Assembly: GCA_002256425.1 (NCBI GenBank)
Contig: NKIZ01000001.1
Location: forward strand, 682,001-746,000
Direction of reading: 5' to 3'
Source of the DNA: Alphaproteobacteria bacterium PA2
Lineage (GTDB): Bacteria; Pseudomonadota; Alphaproteobacteria; Caulobacterales; Caulobacteraceae
DNA: 64,000 nucleotides
The notes below the pieces were generated by a model. That model made no database searches and was not told where the DNA came from. It saw only the letters and a list, made by a program, of their open reading frames with translations. The position numbers were made by a program, and so were the translations under genes. Below are positions 45,715 to 54,435 of the stretch, in pieces (the stretch's first letter is position 1; each line of letters begins with the position of its first letter).

Positions 45715-47373
45715 ATGGCCAGCGACCGCAAAACCTGGGATGCGACGACGACGCTGGAAGCCCTGGGGGCGGCCGAGATCGCCCTGTGGCTATGGGAGCC
45801 CCTGGAGGATCGACTGTCAGTCACAGGCAGCGTCAGGCCCCTGGGCCTGGGCCCCCTGGCGCCCCAGTGCGGCTCCGCGGCCCTTCGCGCCCTGGCCTAT
45901 CCACAGGATCGCGCCCTTGCCGAGGACCTGCTGACCACCCGGGCTCCCGGCGAGGAAATCGCCTTGAGATTCCGGATGCGGGGCGGGATCAACTGCCTCT
46001 GGCGCGGTGTCTGGCTTGAAGATGGCGTGCGGGCGGCGGGTGTGATCAGCCCGGTGGCGAGCACAGCCGAAATCACCCACGACCCGCTCACCGGCCTGAT
46101 GGATCGACGCAGCTTCATCACACTGGCGCGTCAGCGGCTTGCTGCACCCGGCCGGCATGATCTGGTGGTGGCCGATCTGGACCGCCTTCGGCGACTCAAT
46201 GACGCGCTGGGACATGAGCGGGCCGATCTGGTGTTGGCGGCCCTTGGATCGCGCTTGTCATCAGCCTTTCCCCAGGCTGTGCTGACGGCGCGTATCGGCG
46301 AGGACGAGTATGCCGTGCTTGCGCCAAAAGGATCCCTTTCAACGTCGACCATCCTGCGCACCGCCCTGGAAATGCCCCTTCGGATTGCAGGCTTTGACAT
46401 TCATCCGACCCTTTCCATCGGCGCCGTAGAGGTCGAAGGCGGCGAAGACGCGCCTGAGGCCGCCGAGCTGCTGCGTCGGGCCGAGCTGGCCGTCGAGGCC
46501 GCCAAGGGCTCGGGCCGGGGCGGGGCGGCCGCCTATGGTCGCACCATGGAAAGCGACGGGCTGAGCCGTCTCGCCATGGAGGCCGACCTCAAGGGCGCCC
46601 TGGGACGGGGAGAGCTCTGCCCTTACTACCAGCCGATTGTCCGCCTCTCGACCGGCGCGCTCTCAGGCTTCGAAGCCCTGGTCCGCTGGCGACACCCGAG
46701 GCTGGGTCTTGTCATGCCAGATCAGTTCCTCCCCCATTGCGAGGAAATGGGGCTGATGAATGATCTGGGCGCCATGATGATGCGGGAGGCCGCCAAGCAA
46801 CTGGCCACGTGGAGACGGGACCACAGGGCAGCAGGCGACATGACCGTGGCGGTGAATCTTTCCACCGGCGAACTTGAGCGCAAGGATCTGGTGGCCGATG
46901 TCCTGCGCATCCGTCGCGAAACCGGCCTGCCCCCCGGCGCCCTGAAGCTCGAGGTCACGGAAGGCGACGTCATGCGCGACCCTGATCAGGCGGCGCTCAT
47001 CCTCGGCGACCTCCGCACGGCTGGCGCCGCCATCGCCCTGGACGATTTCGGCACCGGGTTCTCGTCCCTCAGCTATCTGACCCGCCTGCCCTTCGACACC
47101 CTGAAGATCGACCGGTACTTCGTGCGGACCATGGCCACCAATGAAGGCTCGGCCAAGATCGTCTCTTCCGTGGTCAAGCTTGGCCAGGATCTCTCCCTCG
47201 AAGTGGTGGCCGAAGGGGTCGAGAACGCCCAGATGGCCCGGCTGCTCTTGTCTGTCGGCTGTGACTACGGCCAGGGCTTCGGTTATGGACCAGCCCTCTC
47301 GCCACAAGAAGCCGAGGTCTATCTCAATGAGAGTTATGTGGACGGCGCGGCGCCGGTAAAGGCTCGCGGCTAG
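45715..47373 (+). CDS. GGDEF-EAL cyclic-di-GMP phosphodiesterase, PdeA-like
   Basis: A 552-residue protein without membrane segments: a PAS-like N-terminus (about 10-115), a GGDEF domain (about 120-275) and an EAL domain (about 285-540). The cyclase motif is degenerate, GEDEY at 195-199. The EAL catalytic set looks complete: E320 in EALVRW, N381, E413 or E416 in LEVTEGD, D443-D444 in DDFGTG, K464 in KIDR and E500 in AEGVEN. It should hydrolyse c-di-GMP, with the GGDEF domain perhaps binding GTP as an activator, as known for Caulobacter PdeA, which carries GEDEF. GGAG precedes the ATG by 5 bases. It converges with algH. Confidence 0.9.
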   Translation: MASDRKTWDATTTLEALGAAEIALWLWEPLEDRLSVTGSVRPLGLGPLAPQCGSAALRALAYPQDRALAEDLLTTRAPGEEIALRFRMRGGINCLWRGVWLEDGVRAAGVISPVASTAEITHDPLTGLMDRRSFITLARQRLAAPGRHDLVVADLDRLRRLNDALGHERADLVLAALGSRLSSAFPQAVLTARIGEDEYAVLAPKGSLSTSTILRTALEMPLRIAGFDIHPTLSIGAVEVEGGEDAPEAAELLRRAELAVEAAKGSGRGGAAAYGRTMESDGLSRLAMEADLKGALGRGELCPYYQPIVRLSTGALSGFEALVRWRHPRLGLVMPDQFLPHCEEMGLMNDLGAMMMREAAKQLATWRRDHRAAGDMTVAVNLSTGELERKDLVADVLRIRRETGLPPGALKLEVTEGDVMRDPDQAALILGDLRTAGAAIALDDFGTGFSSLSYLTRLPFDTLKIDRYFVRTMATNEGSAKIVSSVVKLGQDLSLEVVAEGVENAQMARLLLSVGCDYGQGFGYGPALSPQEAEVYLNESYVDGAAPVKARG

Positions 47374-47480
47374 AGCATGTTCCGATAAGTGGGAACCGGT
47401 TATCGGATCAAAACATGCTCCAGGTTTTTGAATTTGAGCCCTATCCCTTGGGACGGTTTCCGTCTCAAGGGATGAGGCTC
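47372..47480. repeat. Dispersed palindromic repeat, modules A and B (copy 3)
   Basis: Module A: outer arms gagcatgt (47373-47380) and acatgctc (47413-47420), inner tccgataa and ttatcgga around loop gtgggaaccgg. Module B: outer gagcc (47436-47440) and ggctc (47476-47480), inner atcccttg (47443-47450) and caagggat (47466-47473). It spans exactly the gap between the convergent c-di-GMP gene and algH, touching both stop codons, and could terminate both. Confidence 0.88.
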
Positions 47481-48052
47481 TAGGCTTCGCCGGTCTCGGC
47501 GCTCAGCAGCCGAGGATCAATCCCCAGCCCGGCCAGGGCCTTGCTCCACTTACCGGCATGGTCGGTTTCGAAAATCAGATCCTCGTCGGCGTCGCAGGTC
47601 AGCCAGACATTCCTGCGGATTTCCCGCTCCAGCTGTCCCTCGCCCCACCCGGCATAGCCCAGGGCCAGGGCGCTGCGCCTCGGAGGCGTTCGCTTGCCTG
47701 ACAACACTTCCAGGGCCTCACGGGATGCTGTCAGGGCCAGTCCGTCGATGATGGAAAGGGTCGCCCCGTCGCTGGCGGCATAGTCGTCGGAATGCAGGAC
47801 AAATCCCCGCTCATGCTCGACCGGACCACCAATCAGGACCAGGTCGGTCGAGGCCGAGTCTTCTGTCCCGACATCCAGCCGCCTCAAGAGGTCCCGGATG
47901 GTCAGGCTCTCCACCGGATTGTTGACGCAGAGGGCCATGGCGTGTTCGCGGTCATGGGCGCAGATGTAGAGAAGCGATCGCTCGAAGCGTGGATCACCAA
48001 TGCCGGGCATGGCGATCAGCATCTTCCCCGTGAGAGAGTCGACCGTTTCCAT
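47480..48052 (-). CDS. AlgH/YqgE (UPF0301) family protein
   Basis: A 190-residue cytoplasmic protein of the UPF0301 family. Family segments are LTGKMLIAMPGIGDPRFERS, ICAHDREHAMALCVNNP, LIGGPVEHERGFVLHS, ALALGYAGWGEGQLEREI and NVWLTCDADEDLIFE. Its biochemical role is unresolved; it was linked to alginate regulation in Pseudomonas. It converges with the PdeA-like gene over a palindromic repeat and diverges from the peroxiredoxin gene. I recall the same neighbourhood in Caulobacter crescentus, without checking. Confidence 0.93.
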   Translation of the reverse strand: METVDSLTGKMLIAMPGIGDPRFERSLLYICAHDREHAMALCVNNPVESLTIRDLLRRLDVGTEDSASTDLVLIGGPVEHERGFVLHSDDYAASDGATLSIIDGLALTASREALEVLSGKRTPPRRSALALGYAGWGEGQLEREIRRNVWLTCDADEDLIFETDHAGKWSKALAGLGIDPRLLSAETGEA

Positions 48053-48173
48053 GGCGCCAGAATTGGCCCCCTTGGCGGCAGATTCAAGACTCAGCGTGAA
48101 ACTTGGTTATTGCGACCTCGGGGTTCGTCGCTATTTGATGAGGTCAACATCATCCCAAAATGGAGACGCTCGC

Positions 48174-48656
48174 ATGGCCATCAAGGTCGGAGATAAACTG
48201 CCCGCCGCCAATTTCATCGCCGGGACCGCAGAAGGTCCGCGCCCGATGACCACCGACGAAATCTTCGCCGGCAAGAAGGTCGCCTTTTTCGCCGTCCCTG
48301 GCGCCTTCACCCCGACCTGCTCGGCCAAGCACGTCCCGGGCTTCAAGGAGCATGCCCCGGAGATCAAGGCCAAGGGCGTCGACTCCATCGTCTGCCTGTC
48401 CGTCAACGACGCCTTCGTCATGAAGGCCTGGGGTGAAAACCAGGGCGTGCTGGACACCATCACCATGATTGCTGACCCGGCCGGCGACTTCACCAAGGCC
48501 GTGGGTCTGGACATGGATGGCTCCAAGTTCGGCCTGGGCCTGCGCTCGCAGCGCTATTCCATGGTGGTTGATGATGGCGTCGTGAAGTCCCTGAATGTCG
48601 AGGAAGCCGGCGAGTTCAAGGTCTCTTCCGCCGACTACATGCTGCCCCAACTCTAG
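48174..48656 (+). CDS. Peroxiredoxin (PrxV/glutaredoxin-type)
   Basis: A 160-residue thiol peroxidase. The peroxidatic cysteine is C49 in AVPGAFTPTCSAKHVPGF; a second cysteine, C74, lies in SIVCLSVNDAFVMKAWG. The GLGLRSQRYSMVVDDGVV and terminal SADYMLPQL segments match the Prx5 class, which reduces hydroperoxides using glutathione/glutaredoxin or thioredoxin. TGGAG lies 9 bases before the ATG. The 121-base divergent gap to algH holds its promoter; no OxyR-like site is obvious. Confidence 0.95.
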   Translation: MAIKVGDKLPAANFIAGTAEGPRPMTTDEIFAGKKVAFFAVPGAFTPTCSAKHVPGFKEHAPEIKAKGVDSIVCLSVNDAFVMKAWGENQGVLDTITMIADPAGDFTKAVGLDMDGSKFGLGLRSQRYSMVVDDGVVKSLNVEEAGEFKVSSADYMLPQL

Positions 48657-48665
48657 GTCTCTGGC

Positions 48666-48693
48666 GGCCGGTCCGGGTTCGTCCGGGCCGGCC
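48666..48693 (+). terminator. GC-rich hairpin after the peroxiredoxin gene
   Basis: Arms ggccggtccgg (48666-48676) and ccgggccggcc (48683-48693), 11 bp with one wobble/mismatch, starting ten bases after the stop codon. There is no T-run, so it may be a weak terminator or an RNA 3' end stabiliser. Confidence 0.5.
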
Positions 48694-48757
48694 CCACTCT
48701 TGACGGACCCGCAATTCAGGTCCGAACTGCCTCCAACAGGATCGGGAGGCGAAGACC

Positions 48758-49939
48758 ATGGCCTATGTTGAAGGTCAGACCATCCATGACGCGGACTCGC
48801 ATGTCATGGAATTGCCGGGCACGATTGACGGCTATCTGGACCCCGGCTTCCGGGACAGCTTCCGGCAGAAGACCCAGGAAGCCAGGTATGTGACGGACTG
48901 GGCCCAGAAGGCCCGTGATCTGCACGACGACCCTGAATTCCGGGCCGGCGACGAAGCCAACCTCCTGCTCCGCAAGAACTATCAGGCCCTCGGCGCCTTC
49001 CGGAACCGTGACCGCCCCCGGGCCCTGGACCTGCTGGGCTTTGCCAGCCAGCTGGTCTTCACTACAGCTGCCCTTGGCAATTACGGTCTGGAAGAGGCCG
49101 GGGAAGTCGATCTGGCTGTCGAGGCGGCCCGCGCCCACAACCGGATGATGACGGACTACTGCTCGGTCGACCGGCGCCTGCTGGCAACGGGCTATGTTCC
49201 CCTGGTTGACATGGCCAGGGCGCCGGCCATCGCCCGCGAGGCCATCGAGATGGGCTGCAAGGGCCTGATCATCCCCTCCCGCTGCCCGCCAGGTCACTCC
49301 CCAAGCCATGTGGATCTGGATCCCCTCTGGGCCCTGGTCCAGGAGGCCGGCCTGCCGATCCTGTTCCATGTGGGCGGCGAAGAAAAAATGCACCGGGACT
49401 ATTTCAACAACGGCCTGCCCCAGGTGCTGGATTTCCACGGCGGCGCCGAGAACTTCACCTCCCTCAGCTTCATGACCATTCCTGTGTCCATCTGGCAGAC
49501 CCTGTCGGCCCTGGTGATTGACGGGGTCTTTGACCGGTTCCCCAACCTGAAATTCGGCGCCATAGAGCTTGGGGCCTCCTGGCTGCCAAGTCTGATGCGC
49601 TTCCTGGATTCGGGCGTGGCGGCCTTTGGCAAGGAAGAGCGGCTGCAGCGCCTTTCGGCCAAACCCAGCGAGATCATCCGCCGACAGTTCCGGGTGACGC
49701 CCTATCCCCACGAGGACACCGCCTGGATCATTGCAAACAGCGGCGAGGAGGTCTGCCTGTTCTCGTCGGACTTCCCCCATGTGGAGGGTGGCCGCAATCC
49801 GCTCAAGCGCTTCAATGACGCCCTGGCGGGATGTCCGGAGGCCACACGCCGCAGGTTCTACCGGGACAATTTCATCGACCTGATGGGCGCGGGGCTCGAT
49901 CCGGCCCTTCGGGACCTTCCGGGGCTCGTGGCGGCCTAG
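48758..49939 (+). CDS. Amidohydrolase-2 family metal-dependent hydrolase/decarboxylase
   Basis: A 393-residue TIM-barrel protein. The start IHDADSHVMELPG carries the modified metal motif (D-x-D-x-H) of the ACMSD/5-carboxyvanillate decarboxylase group. Other conserved segments are GCKGLIIPSRCPPGHSPSHVD, LPILFHVGGEEK, NLKFGAIELGASWLPSLM and the late CLFSSDFPHVEGGRNPLKRF with the catalytic Asp. Such enzymes decarboxylate or hydrolyse aromatic or ring-fission compounds. The upstream site is GGGAGG. It converges with the DUF1223 gene by a 4-base overlap and heads a set of catabolic genes. Confidence 0.88.
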   Translation: MAYVEGQTIHDADSHVMELPGTIDGYLDPGFRDSFRQKTQEARYVTDWAQKARDLHDDPEFRAGDEANLLLRKNYQALGAFRNRDRPRALDLLGFASQLVFTTAALGNYGLEEAGEVDLAVEAARAHNRMMTDYCSVDRRLLATGYVPLVDMARAPAIAREAIEMGCKGLIIPSRCPPGHSPSHVDLDPLWALVQEAGLPILFHVGGEEKMHRDYFNNGLPQVLDFHGGAENFTSLSFMTIPVSIWQTLSALVIDGVFDRFPNLKFGAIELGASWLPSLMRFLDSGVAAFGKEERLQRLSAKPSEIIRRQFRVTPYPHEDTAWIIANSGEEVCLFSSDFPHVEGGRNPLKRFNDALAGCPEATRRRFYRDNFIDLMGAGLDPALRDLPGLVAA

Positions 49940-50622
49940 TTTCTTGCCGCGGCTATGATGGCGCCTCCCGGTCCGGACTGGACCAGGACGGCCGTTCTGA
50001 GCGCCTGATCCCCTGAGGCGGGAAGGCGATAGGATACGGCCTGGCCCGTATAGTCTCCGAGCTTGACCAGTGCCCGCACAACATTGCGATGCGGGAGGGT
50101 CCGGCCAGTATTCTCGCCCCTGCGGACCGGGACCTGCACGATCCGCGGATCATAGCGCACAAGCCAGACCTGGGCCGGCTTGCCGGGGGAGTTGGCGGAA
50201 TTGAGCGATACGGAAGCGTCGGTCAGTCTGATCGCTGAGCCCGAAACAGGCCCCGGCGTCAGCTTCATCAGCAGGTCAAGTTTCGACAGGGAAACCCCCA
50301 CATCGTCCTTCCGGCCATTGATCACCACCTGGGGGGTGAAGACGTTGTCGTGCCTGAGGCCCCGGGCATACTCCCACTGTCGCTGGGTGTAGGCCTTGTC
50401 CGCGAAGGTGTCCTTCCAGCCCAGATCATCCCAGTAGGTGACCCCGAAGCTCAGGGCCAGGACACCAGGCCTGTCAGCAAGTTTTGTGAGATTGGCGTTG
50501 GCCGGCGGGCAGGAGGAGCAGCCCTGGCTTGTGAACAGCTCGACGACGGTCAGGCGTTCGGTTTCAGCATGGACCGGGGTCGCAAGGGCGATGGTCAGCA
50601 GCAGCAGGGATGCAAGGCGCAT
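49936..50622 (-). CDS. DUF1223 exported thioredoxin-like protein
   Basis: A 228-residue protein with an 18-19 residue signal peptide (ASLLLLTIALATPVHA). The mature start VVELFTSQGCSSCPPANANL is a thioredoxin-fold motif with a C-S-S-C pair, then GVTYWDDLGWKDTFADKAYT and FTPQVVINGRKD. This is the DUF1223 family, presumed periplasmic, of unknown function and possibly a thiol-disulfide or copper-related protein. Convergent with the amidohydrolase gene. Confidence 0.9.
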   Translation of the reverse strand: MRLASLLLLTIALATPVHAETERLTVVELFTSQGCSSCPPANANLTKLADRPGVLALSFGVTYWDDLGWKDTFADKAYTQRQWEYARGLRHDNVFTPQVVINGRKDDVGVSLSKLDLLMKLTPGPVSGSAIRLTDASVSLNSANSPGKPAQVWLVRYDPRIVQVPVRRGENTGRTLPHRNVVRALVKLGDYTGQAVSYRLPASGDQALRTAVLVQSGPGGAIIAAARN

Positions 50623-50683
50623 GGCGGCGTCCGTTTCAGGTTCTGCTCCTGACTACGGCGCGCCGCTGCAATGGTTACGCCGA

Positions 50684-52423
50684 TCAGTCGGCGAGGATCT
50701 CTGCGCTGAGGGACTCCAGATCCGCCCCGCCTTCGGTCACGGCGTCCGCCAGACCCGAAGCGAGAGTCAGAACCTGGGATGCATATATGCGGGCCAGAGC
50801 GCCCTTGGACCGGGACCAGTCGTCATCGCCGGTCGCTGTCGCCAGGGCCTGTCGCGCCAGCATGTCGCCGCCAATCACGTCCCCGGCCAGCTTCAGATAG
50901 GCTGTCGCGCCGCTGAGGGCGTCCGGGCCCTTGTGCGCCAGCATCCAGTGCGTCGCCCGCTCAAGGGCGCCCAGAGCGGCTTCCAGCCGGTTTGCGACCC
51001 CATCCAGCCCGGGCGAAGTCTTCAGGGCCGAGACCGTGGTGGAAATCTCGCTGCAGATGTCCAGCATGACTCCGCCATCGCGCATGCCCAGCTTGCGGCC
51101 GGCAAGGTCAATGGCCTGGATGCCATTTGTGCCTTCATAGATCGGCGCAATGCGGGCGTCGCGATAGTGCTGGGCGGCGCCCGTTTCCTCAATGAAGCCC
51201 ATGCCCCCATGGATCTGAACACCCATGGACGCCACTTCGACACCCATGTCCGTGGACCAGGCCTTGGCGATCGGGGTCAGGAGCTCCTGCCGCGCCCTGG
51301 CCGCGTTGCGCTCGGCTTCCGTCGGGGCCAAGCGGGCCAGATCAGACTGGACGCCGGTGGTCAGGCAGATGGCCCTGGCCGCCTCGATCCTGGCCCGCAT
51401 CAGGGTCAGCATGCGGCGGATGTCCGGGTGCCCGTAAATGGTTTCGCCGCCCCAGGCGGTCCGGCCCTGCTTGCGCTCCTGGGCGAAGGCGAGGGCCTGC
51501 TGATAGGCCCGCTCGGCGATTGCGACGCCCTGGACACCCACCTGCAGGCGTGCGGCGTTCATCATGACGAACATGTGGGCAATGCCGCTGTTCAGTTCGC
51601 CCACCAGCTCGGCCTGGGCGCCCTCGAACAGCATGACGCAGGTCGGCGAGCCGTGAATGCCCAGCTTGTGTTCGATGGAGCCTGGGCGAAGGTCATTGAG
51701 TGAACCGACGCGCCCCTCGTCGTCGATGAGTTTCTTGCTGGCCAGGAAGAGCGAAATACCCTTCACGCCAGGCGGTGCGTCCGGTGTCCGGGCCAGAACC
51801 AGATGGCAGATATTCTCCGCCGCATCGTGGTCGCCCCAGGTGATGAAGATCTTCTGGCCATAGATCCTGTACCCGCCCTTGCCGTCCGGCTCGGCCCGGG
51901 TGGTGACCGAGGCCAGGTCCGTACCGGCCTGGGGTTCGGTCAGGTTCATGGTGCCTGTCCATTCGCCGCTGACCAGCTTGGGCAGGACGAGGCGCTTCTG
52001 CTTCTCTGTGCCGTGCAGGGCCAGGGCTTCGATGGCGCCCTGGGTCAGCATGGGGCAGAGGCCGAAGGCCATATTGGCGGCGTGGACCATTTCAAAGACC
52101 GCCAGCTCCATGGCCTTGGTCAGGCCCTGGCCGCCGAATTCCGGATCCGCGGACAGGGAGTTCCAGCCCTGGGCGACAAAGGCCTGATAGGCCTCGGCGA
52201 AGCCAGGCGCCGCTGTGACCTTGCCGTTCTCATACCGTGCGCCGACCTTGTCCCCCTGACGGTTCAGGGGGGCCAGTTCGTTCTCCGCAAAGGCGCCCGC
52301 CGATTCCAGGACGGCGGAAACCGTCTCCTGATCCAGGTCGGCAAATGCCTGGCCGATCAGGGCCGGATGGCCAGCAGTCTGCATAGCCAGGGCGAGGCTG
52401 CGAAGCGGCGCGCGATAGGTCAT
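50684..52423 (-). CDS. Acyl-CoA dehydrogenase, DmdC-like long form
   Basis: A 579-residue flavoprotein. The N-terminal acyl-CoA dehydrogenase core has EFGGQGLTKAMELAVFEMVH, NLTEPQAGTDLASVTTRAEP, YGQKIFITWGDHD, LGIHGSPTCVMLFEGA and the catalytic glutamate in APIYEGTNGIQAIDLAGRKL. A C-terminal domain of about 130 residues follows (AATHWMLAHKGP-like RATHWMLAHKG), as in 3-methylmercaptopropionyl-CoA dehydrogenases and their relatives. The substrate may be a branched or thioether acyl-CoA. The ATG follows AGGAC by 9 bases; a longer frame is rejected. It is downstream of the LLM and aldo/keto reductase genes on the same strand. Confidence 0.9.
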   Translation of the reverse strand: MTYRAPLRSLALAMQTAGHPALIGQAFADLDQETVSAVLESAGAFAENELAPLNRQGDKVGARYENGKVTAAPGFAEAYQAFVAQGWNSLSADPEFGGQGLTKAMELAVFEMVHAANMAFGLCPMLTQGAIEALALHGTEKQKRLVLPKLVSGEWTGTMNLTEPQAGTDLASVTTRAEPDGKGGYRIYGQKIFITWGDHDAAENICHLVLARTPDAPPGVKGISLFLASKKLIDDEGRVGSLNDLRPGSIEHKLGIHGSPTCVMLFEGAQAELVGELNSGIAHMFVMMNAARLQVGVQGVAIAERAYQQALAFAQERKQGRTAWGGETIYGHPDIRRMLTLMRARIEAARAICLTTGVQSDLARLAPTEAERNAARARQELLTPIAKAWSTDMGVEVASMGVQIHGGMGFIEETGAAQHYRDARIAPIYEGTNGIQAIDLAGRKLGMRDGGVMLDICSEISTTVSALKTSPGLDGVANRLEAALGALERATHWMLAHKGPDALSGATAYLKLAGDVIGGDMLARQALATATGDDDWSRSKGALARIYASQVLTLASGLADAVTEGGADLESLSAEILAD

Positions 52424-52434
52424 GGGACGATGTC

Positions 52435-53502
52435 CTAGGGCTCGATGGTCAGGGGGGCGTGGTCCAGCCGGGGCAGGACATGACGCGCAAACAGGTCGGC
52501 CTCTGCGGCGTGCGGGTAGCCGGAGAGGACGAAGGCGTCCATGCCAATGGCCCGATAGGCGTTCAGCTTGGCCAGGACCTGATCCGGATCCCCGACGATG
52601 GCGGCGCCGCAGCCGGAACGGGCCCGACCAATGCCGGTCCACAGGTTGTCTTCGGCATAGCCGTCATGGCCGGCGCCGGCGCGCAGTTCCGCCTGACGGC
52701 GCACGCCATAGGACTGGCTGTCGAGGGACCGGTTCCGGATGGCTTCGCCTTCGGTGTCGTCCAGCTTGGACAGAAGCCGGCTGGCGGCGTCCCGGGCTTC
52801 GGATTCGGTTTCCCGGACCACCACATGGACCCGGTAACCAAACTTCAGCTTGCGGCCATACTTCGCGGCCCGTGCTGTCAGGTCGGTGACGATTTCGGTC
52901 ACAGCGGGCATGGTGTCGGGCCACATGAGATAAACGTCGGCCACCTTTGCGGCAGCCTCGCGGGCGTCTTCGGACAGGCCCCCGAAGTAAAGCGGCACGC
53001 GCTGGTTCATCGTGGTCGCGATGCGCGGCGGGTCCAGCTTGAACTTGTAGAACTCGCCCTGATAGTCGACTGCCTGGCCGCTGAGGATCTGGTTCAGCAG
53101 TTCCATGACCTCGATGGTCCGCTGATAGCGCGGGGCGGAAGGCAGGGTCTCGCCCGGAATGTCGGACGAAATGATGTTGATGGTCAGCCTGCCGCCCAGC
53201 ATCTGATTGATGGTCGCCAGCTGCCGCGCCAGTTGGGGTGGCCACATTTCGCCGCAGCGAATGGCCAGCAGCAGTTTCATGCGCTTCAGCATGGGGGCGA
53301 TGGCGGCGGCGAAGGCGGTGGAGTCAATGCCCAGGGCGTAGCCGGACGGCAGCAGCAGATTGTCAAATCCGCCGCTCTCCGCCGTCAGGGCGATATTCCG
53401 GCAATGGTCGAAGCTGGCATGCAGCCTGGGGTCTGGCGCACCGAGGAATTCATAGTCATCATCACAGAGGGCGCTGAACCAGGCGACTTCACAGGGATTC
53501 AT
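52435..53502 (-). CDS. LLM-class flavin-dependent oxidoreductase (alkanesulfonate monooxygenase-like)
   Basis: A 355-residue bacterial luciferase-like TIM barrel. It carries SFDHCRNIALTAESGGFDNL, LPSGYALGIDSTAFAAAIAP, LATINQMLGGRLTINIISSD, VPLYFGGLSEDAREAAAKVA and the late GCGAAIVGDPDQVLAKL. SsuD-like members cleave C-S bonds of alkanesulfonates or oxygenate other substrates using reduced FMN. The ATG at 53502 has GAGGAGCG upstream and overlaps the aldo/keto reductase stop by 4 bp. It is followed 11 bases later by the long acyl-CoA dehydrogenase gene, suggesting one catabolic operon of three genes. Confidence 0.88.
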   Translation of the reverse strand: MNPCEVAWFSALCDDDYEFLGAPDPRLHASFDHCRNIALTAESGGFDNLLLPSGYALGIDSTAFAAAIAPMLKRMKLLLAIRCGEMWPPQLARQLATINQMLGGRLTINIISSDIPGETLPSAPRYQRTIEVMELLNQILSGQAVDYQGEFYKFKLDPPRIATTMNQRVPLYFGGLSEDAREAAAKVADVYLMWPDTMPAVTEIVTDLTARAAKYGRKLKFGYRVHVVVRETESEARDAASRLLSKLDDTEGEAIRNRSLDSQSYGVRRQAELRAGAGHDGYAEDNLWTGIGRARSGCGAAIVGDPDQVLAKLNAYRAIGMDAFVLSGYPHAAEADLFARHVLPRLDHAPLTIEP

Positions 53503-54413
53503 GGCAGGGGCGCTCCTCTTGCTGCGGTCAGAACCGCGTACCACTCGGGACGGGTGTAGGTGAAGGTCAGGGCCTCGGCCGCCTCACGAATTCGGGCGAC
53601 CTGTTGCGATCCGACAATGGGAATGGGCCGGGCGGGATGGGCCATGATCCAGCCATAGGCAGCGGCTGTCACGGAAACGCCGGCGCGCTCGGCGACCTTG
53701 CCCAGTTCTGCGGCCACGGCCCTGGACCGGTCGTCCTGCGGCGAAGCCAGCCGCCCGCCGCCCAGGGGCGACCAGGCCAGGACGGCCAGATTCCGCTCCA
53801 CCGCCTGATCCAGCACGCCATCATAAAGAGGCTCGATCGCCAGGGGCGAGAACTCGGGCTGGGTGGAGACCAGGGGGAAGGGCAGGTGGGCCTGCAGGGC
53901 TGCGACCTGGGCCGCTGTATGGTTCGAAACGCCGAATTCAGCCACCTTGCCCTGGGCGCGCAGGGTCTCGAAGGTCCGGGCGATCTCCGCAGGATGGGCC
54001 AAGTGATCGGGGCGGTGAATCTGCCAGAGCTCCACCCGCTCGACGCCAAGCCGGGTCAGAGAGGCTTCTACGGCCGAGGTCAGGTATTCCGGGCTGGAAT
54101 TGTAAGGCACGCCCATTTCGATGCCGCCCTTGGTGGCCAGGGTAAACCGGTCCCGAAGGCCGGGGGCCTCGGCCAGGACCTTGCCCAGAAGCAGTTCGGA
54201 CGCGCCGAAGGGCTCTCCATTGTCCGGGCCGTAGATGTCGGCGGTGTCCAGCAGGTCCATGCCGCTGTCCAGGGCCGCTTCGACGAGAGCCCTCGCCGCT
54301 TTCACGTCCGCGCCCTTGAAGCGCCACATGCCCCAGGCAAGGGGGGAAACTGTCAGCCCGCTCTTGCCGAGCGCGCGGCGGGCATGCGACAGGCCAAGAT
54401 CAGAATGGGGCAT
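53499..54413 (-). CDS. Aldo/keto reductase
   Basis: A 304-residue NADPH-dependent (alpha/beta)8 reductase. The catalytic tetrad is visible: D and Y in LLDTADIYGPDNGEPFGASE, K in FTLATKGGIEMG, H in LWQIHRPDHLAHP. The cofactor site includes LAWSPLGGGRLASP and the late PIVGSQQVARIREAAEA. The substrate is probably a sugar, aldehyde or ketone. GGGAGGCG lies just before the ATG at 54413. It diverges from the Gfo/Idh gene with 22 bases between the starts, so the two likely share a regulatory region. Confidence 0.92.
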   Translation of the reverse strand: MPHSDLGLSHARRALGKSGLTVSPLAWGMWRFKGADVKAARALVEAALDSGMDLLDTADIYGPDNGEPFGASELLLGKVLAEAPGLRDRFTLATKGGIEMGVPYNSSPEYLTSAVEASLTRLGVERVELWQIHRPDHLAHPAEIARTFETLRAQGKVAEFGVSNHTAAQVAALQAHLPFPLVSTQPEFSPLAIEPLYDGVLDQAVERNLAVLAWSPLGGGRLASPQDDRSRAVAAELGKVAERAGVSVTAAAYGWIMAHPARPIPIVGSQQVARIREAAEALTFTYTRPEWYAVLTAARGAPLP

Positions 54414-54435
54414 ACGCGCCTCCCAAGAAGAGATG

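Noticed and set aside
48100-48140. Possible -35/-10 pair upstream of the peroxiredoxin gene (ttgcga and ctattt)
   Set aside because: The spacer is only 15 bases and both boxes are poor matches, so no promoter is claimed.
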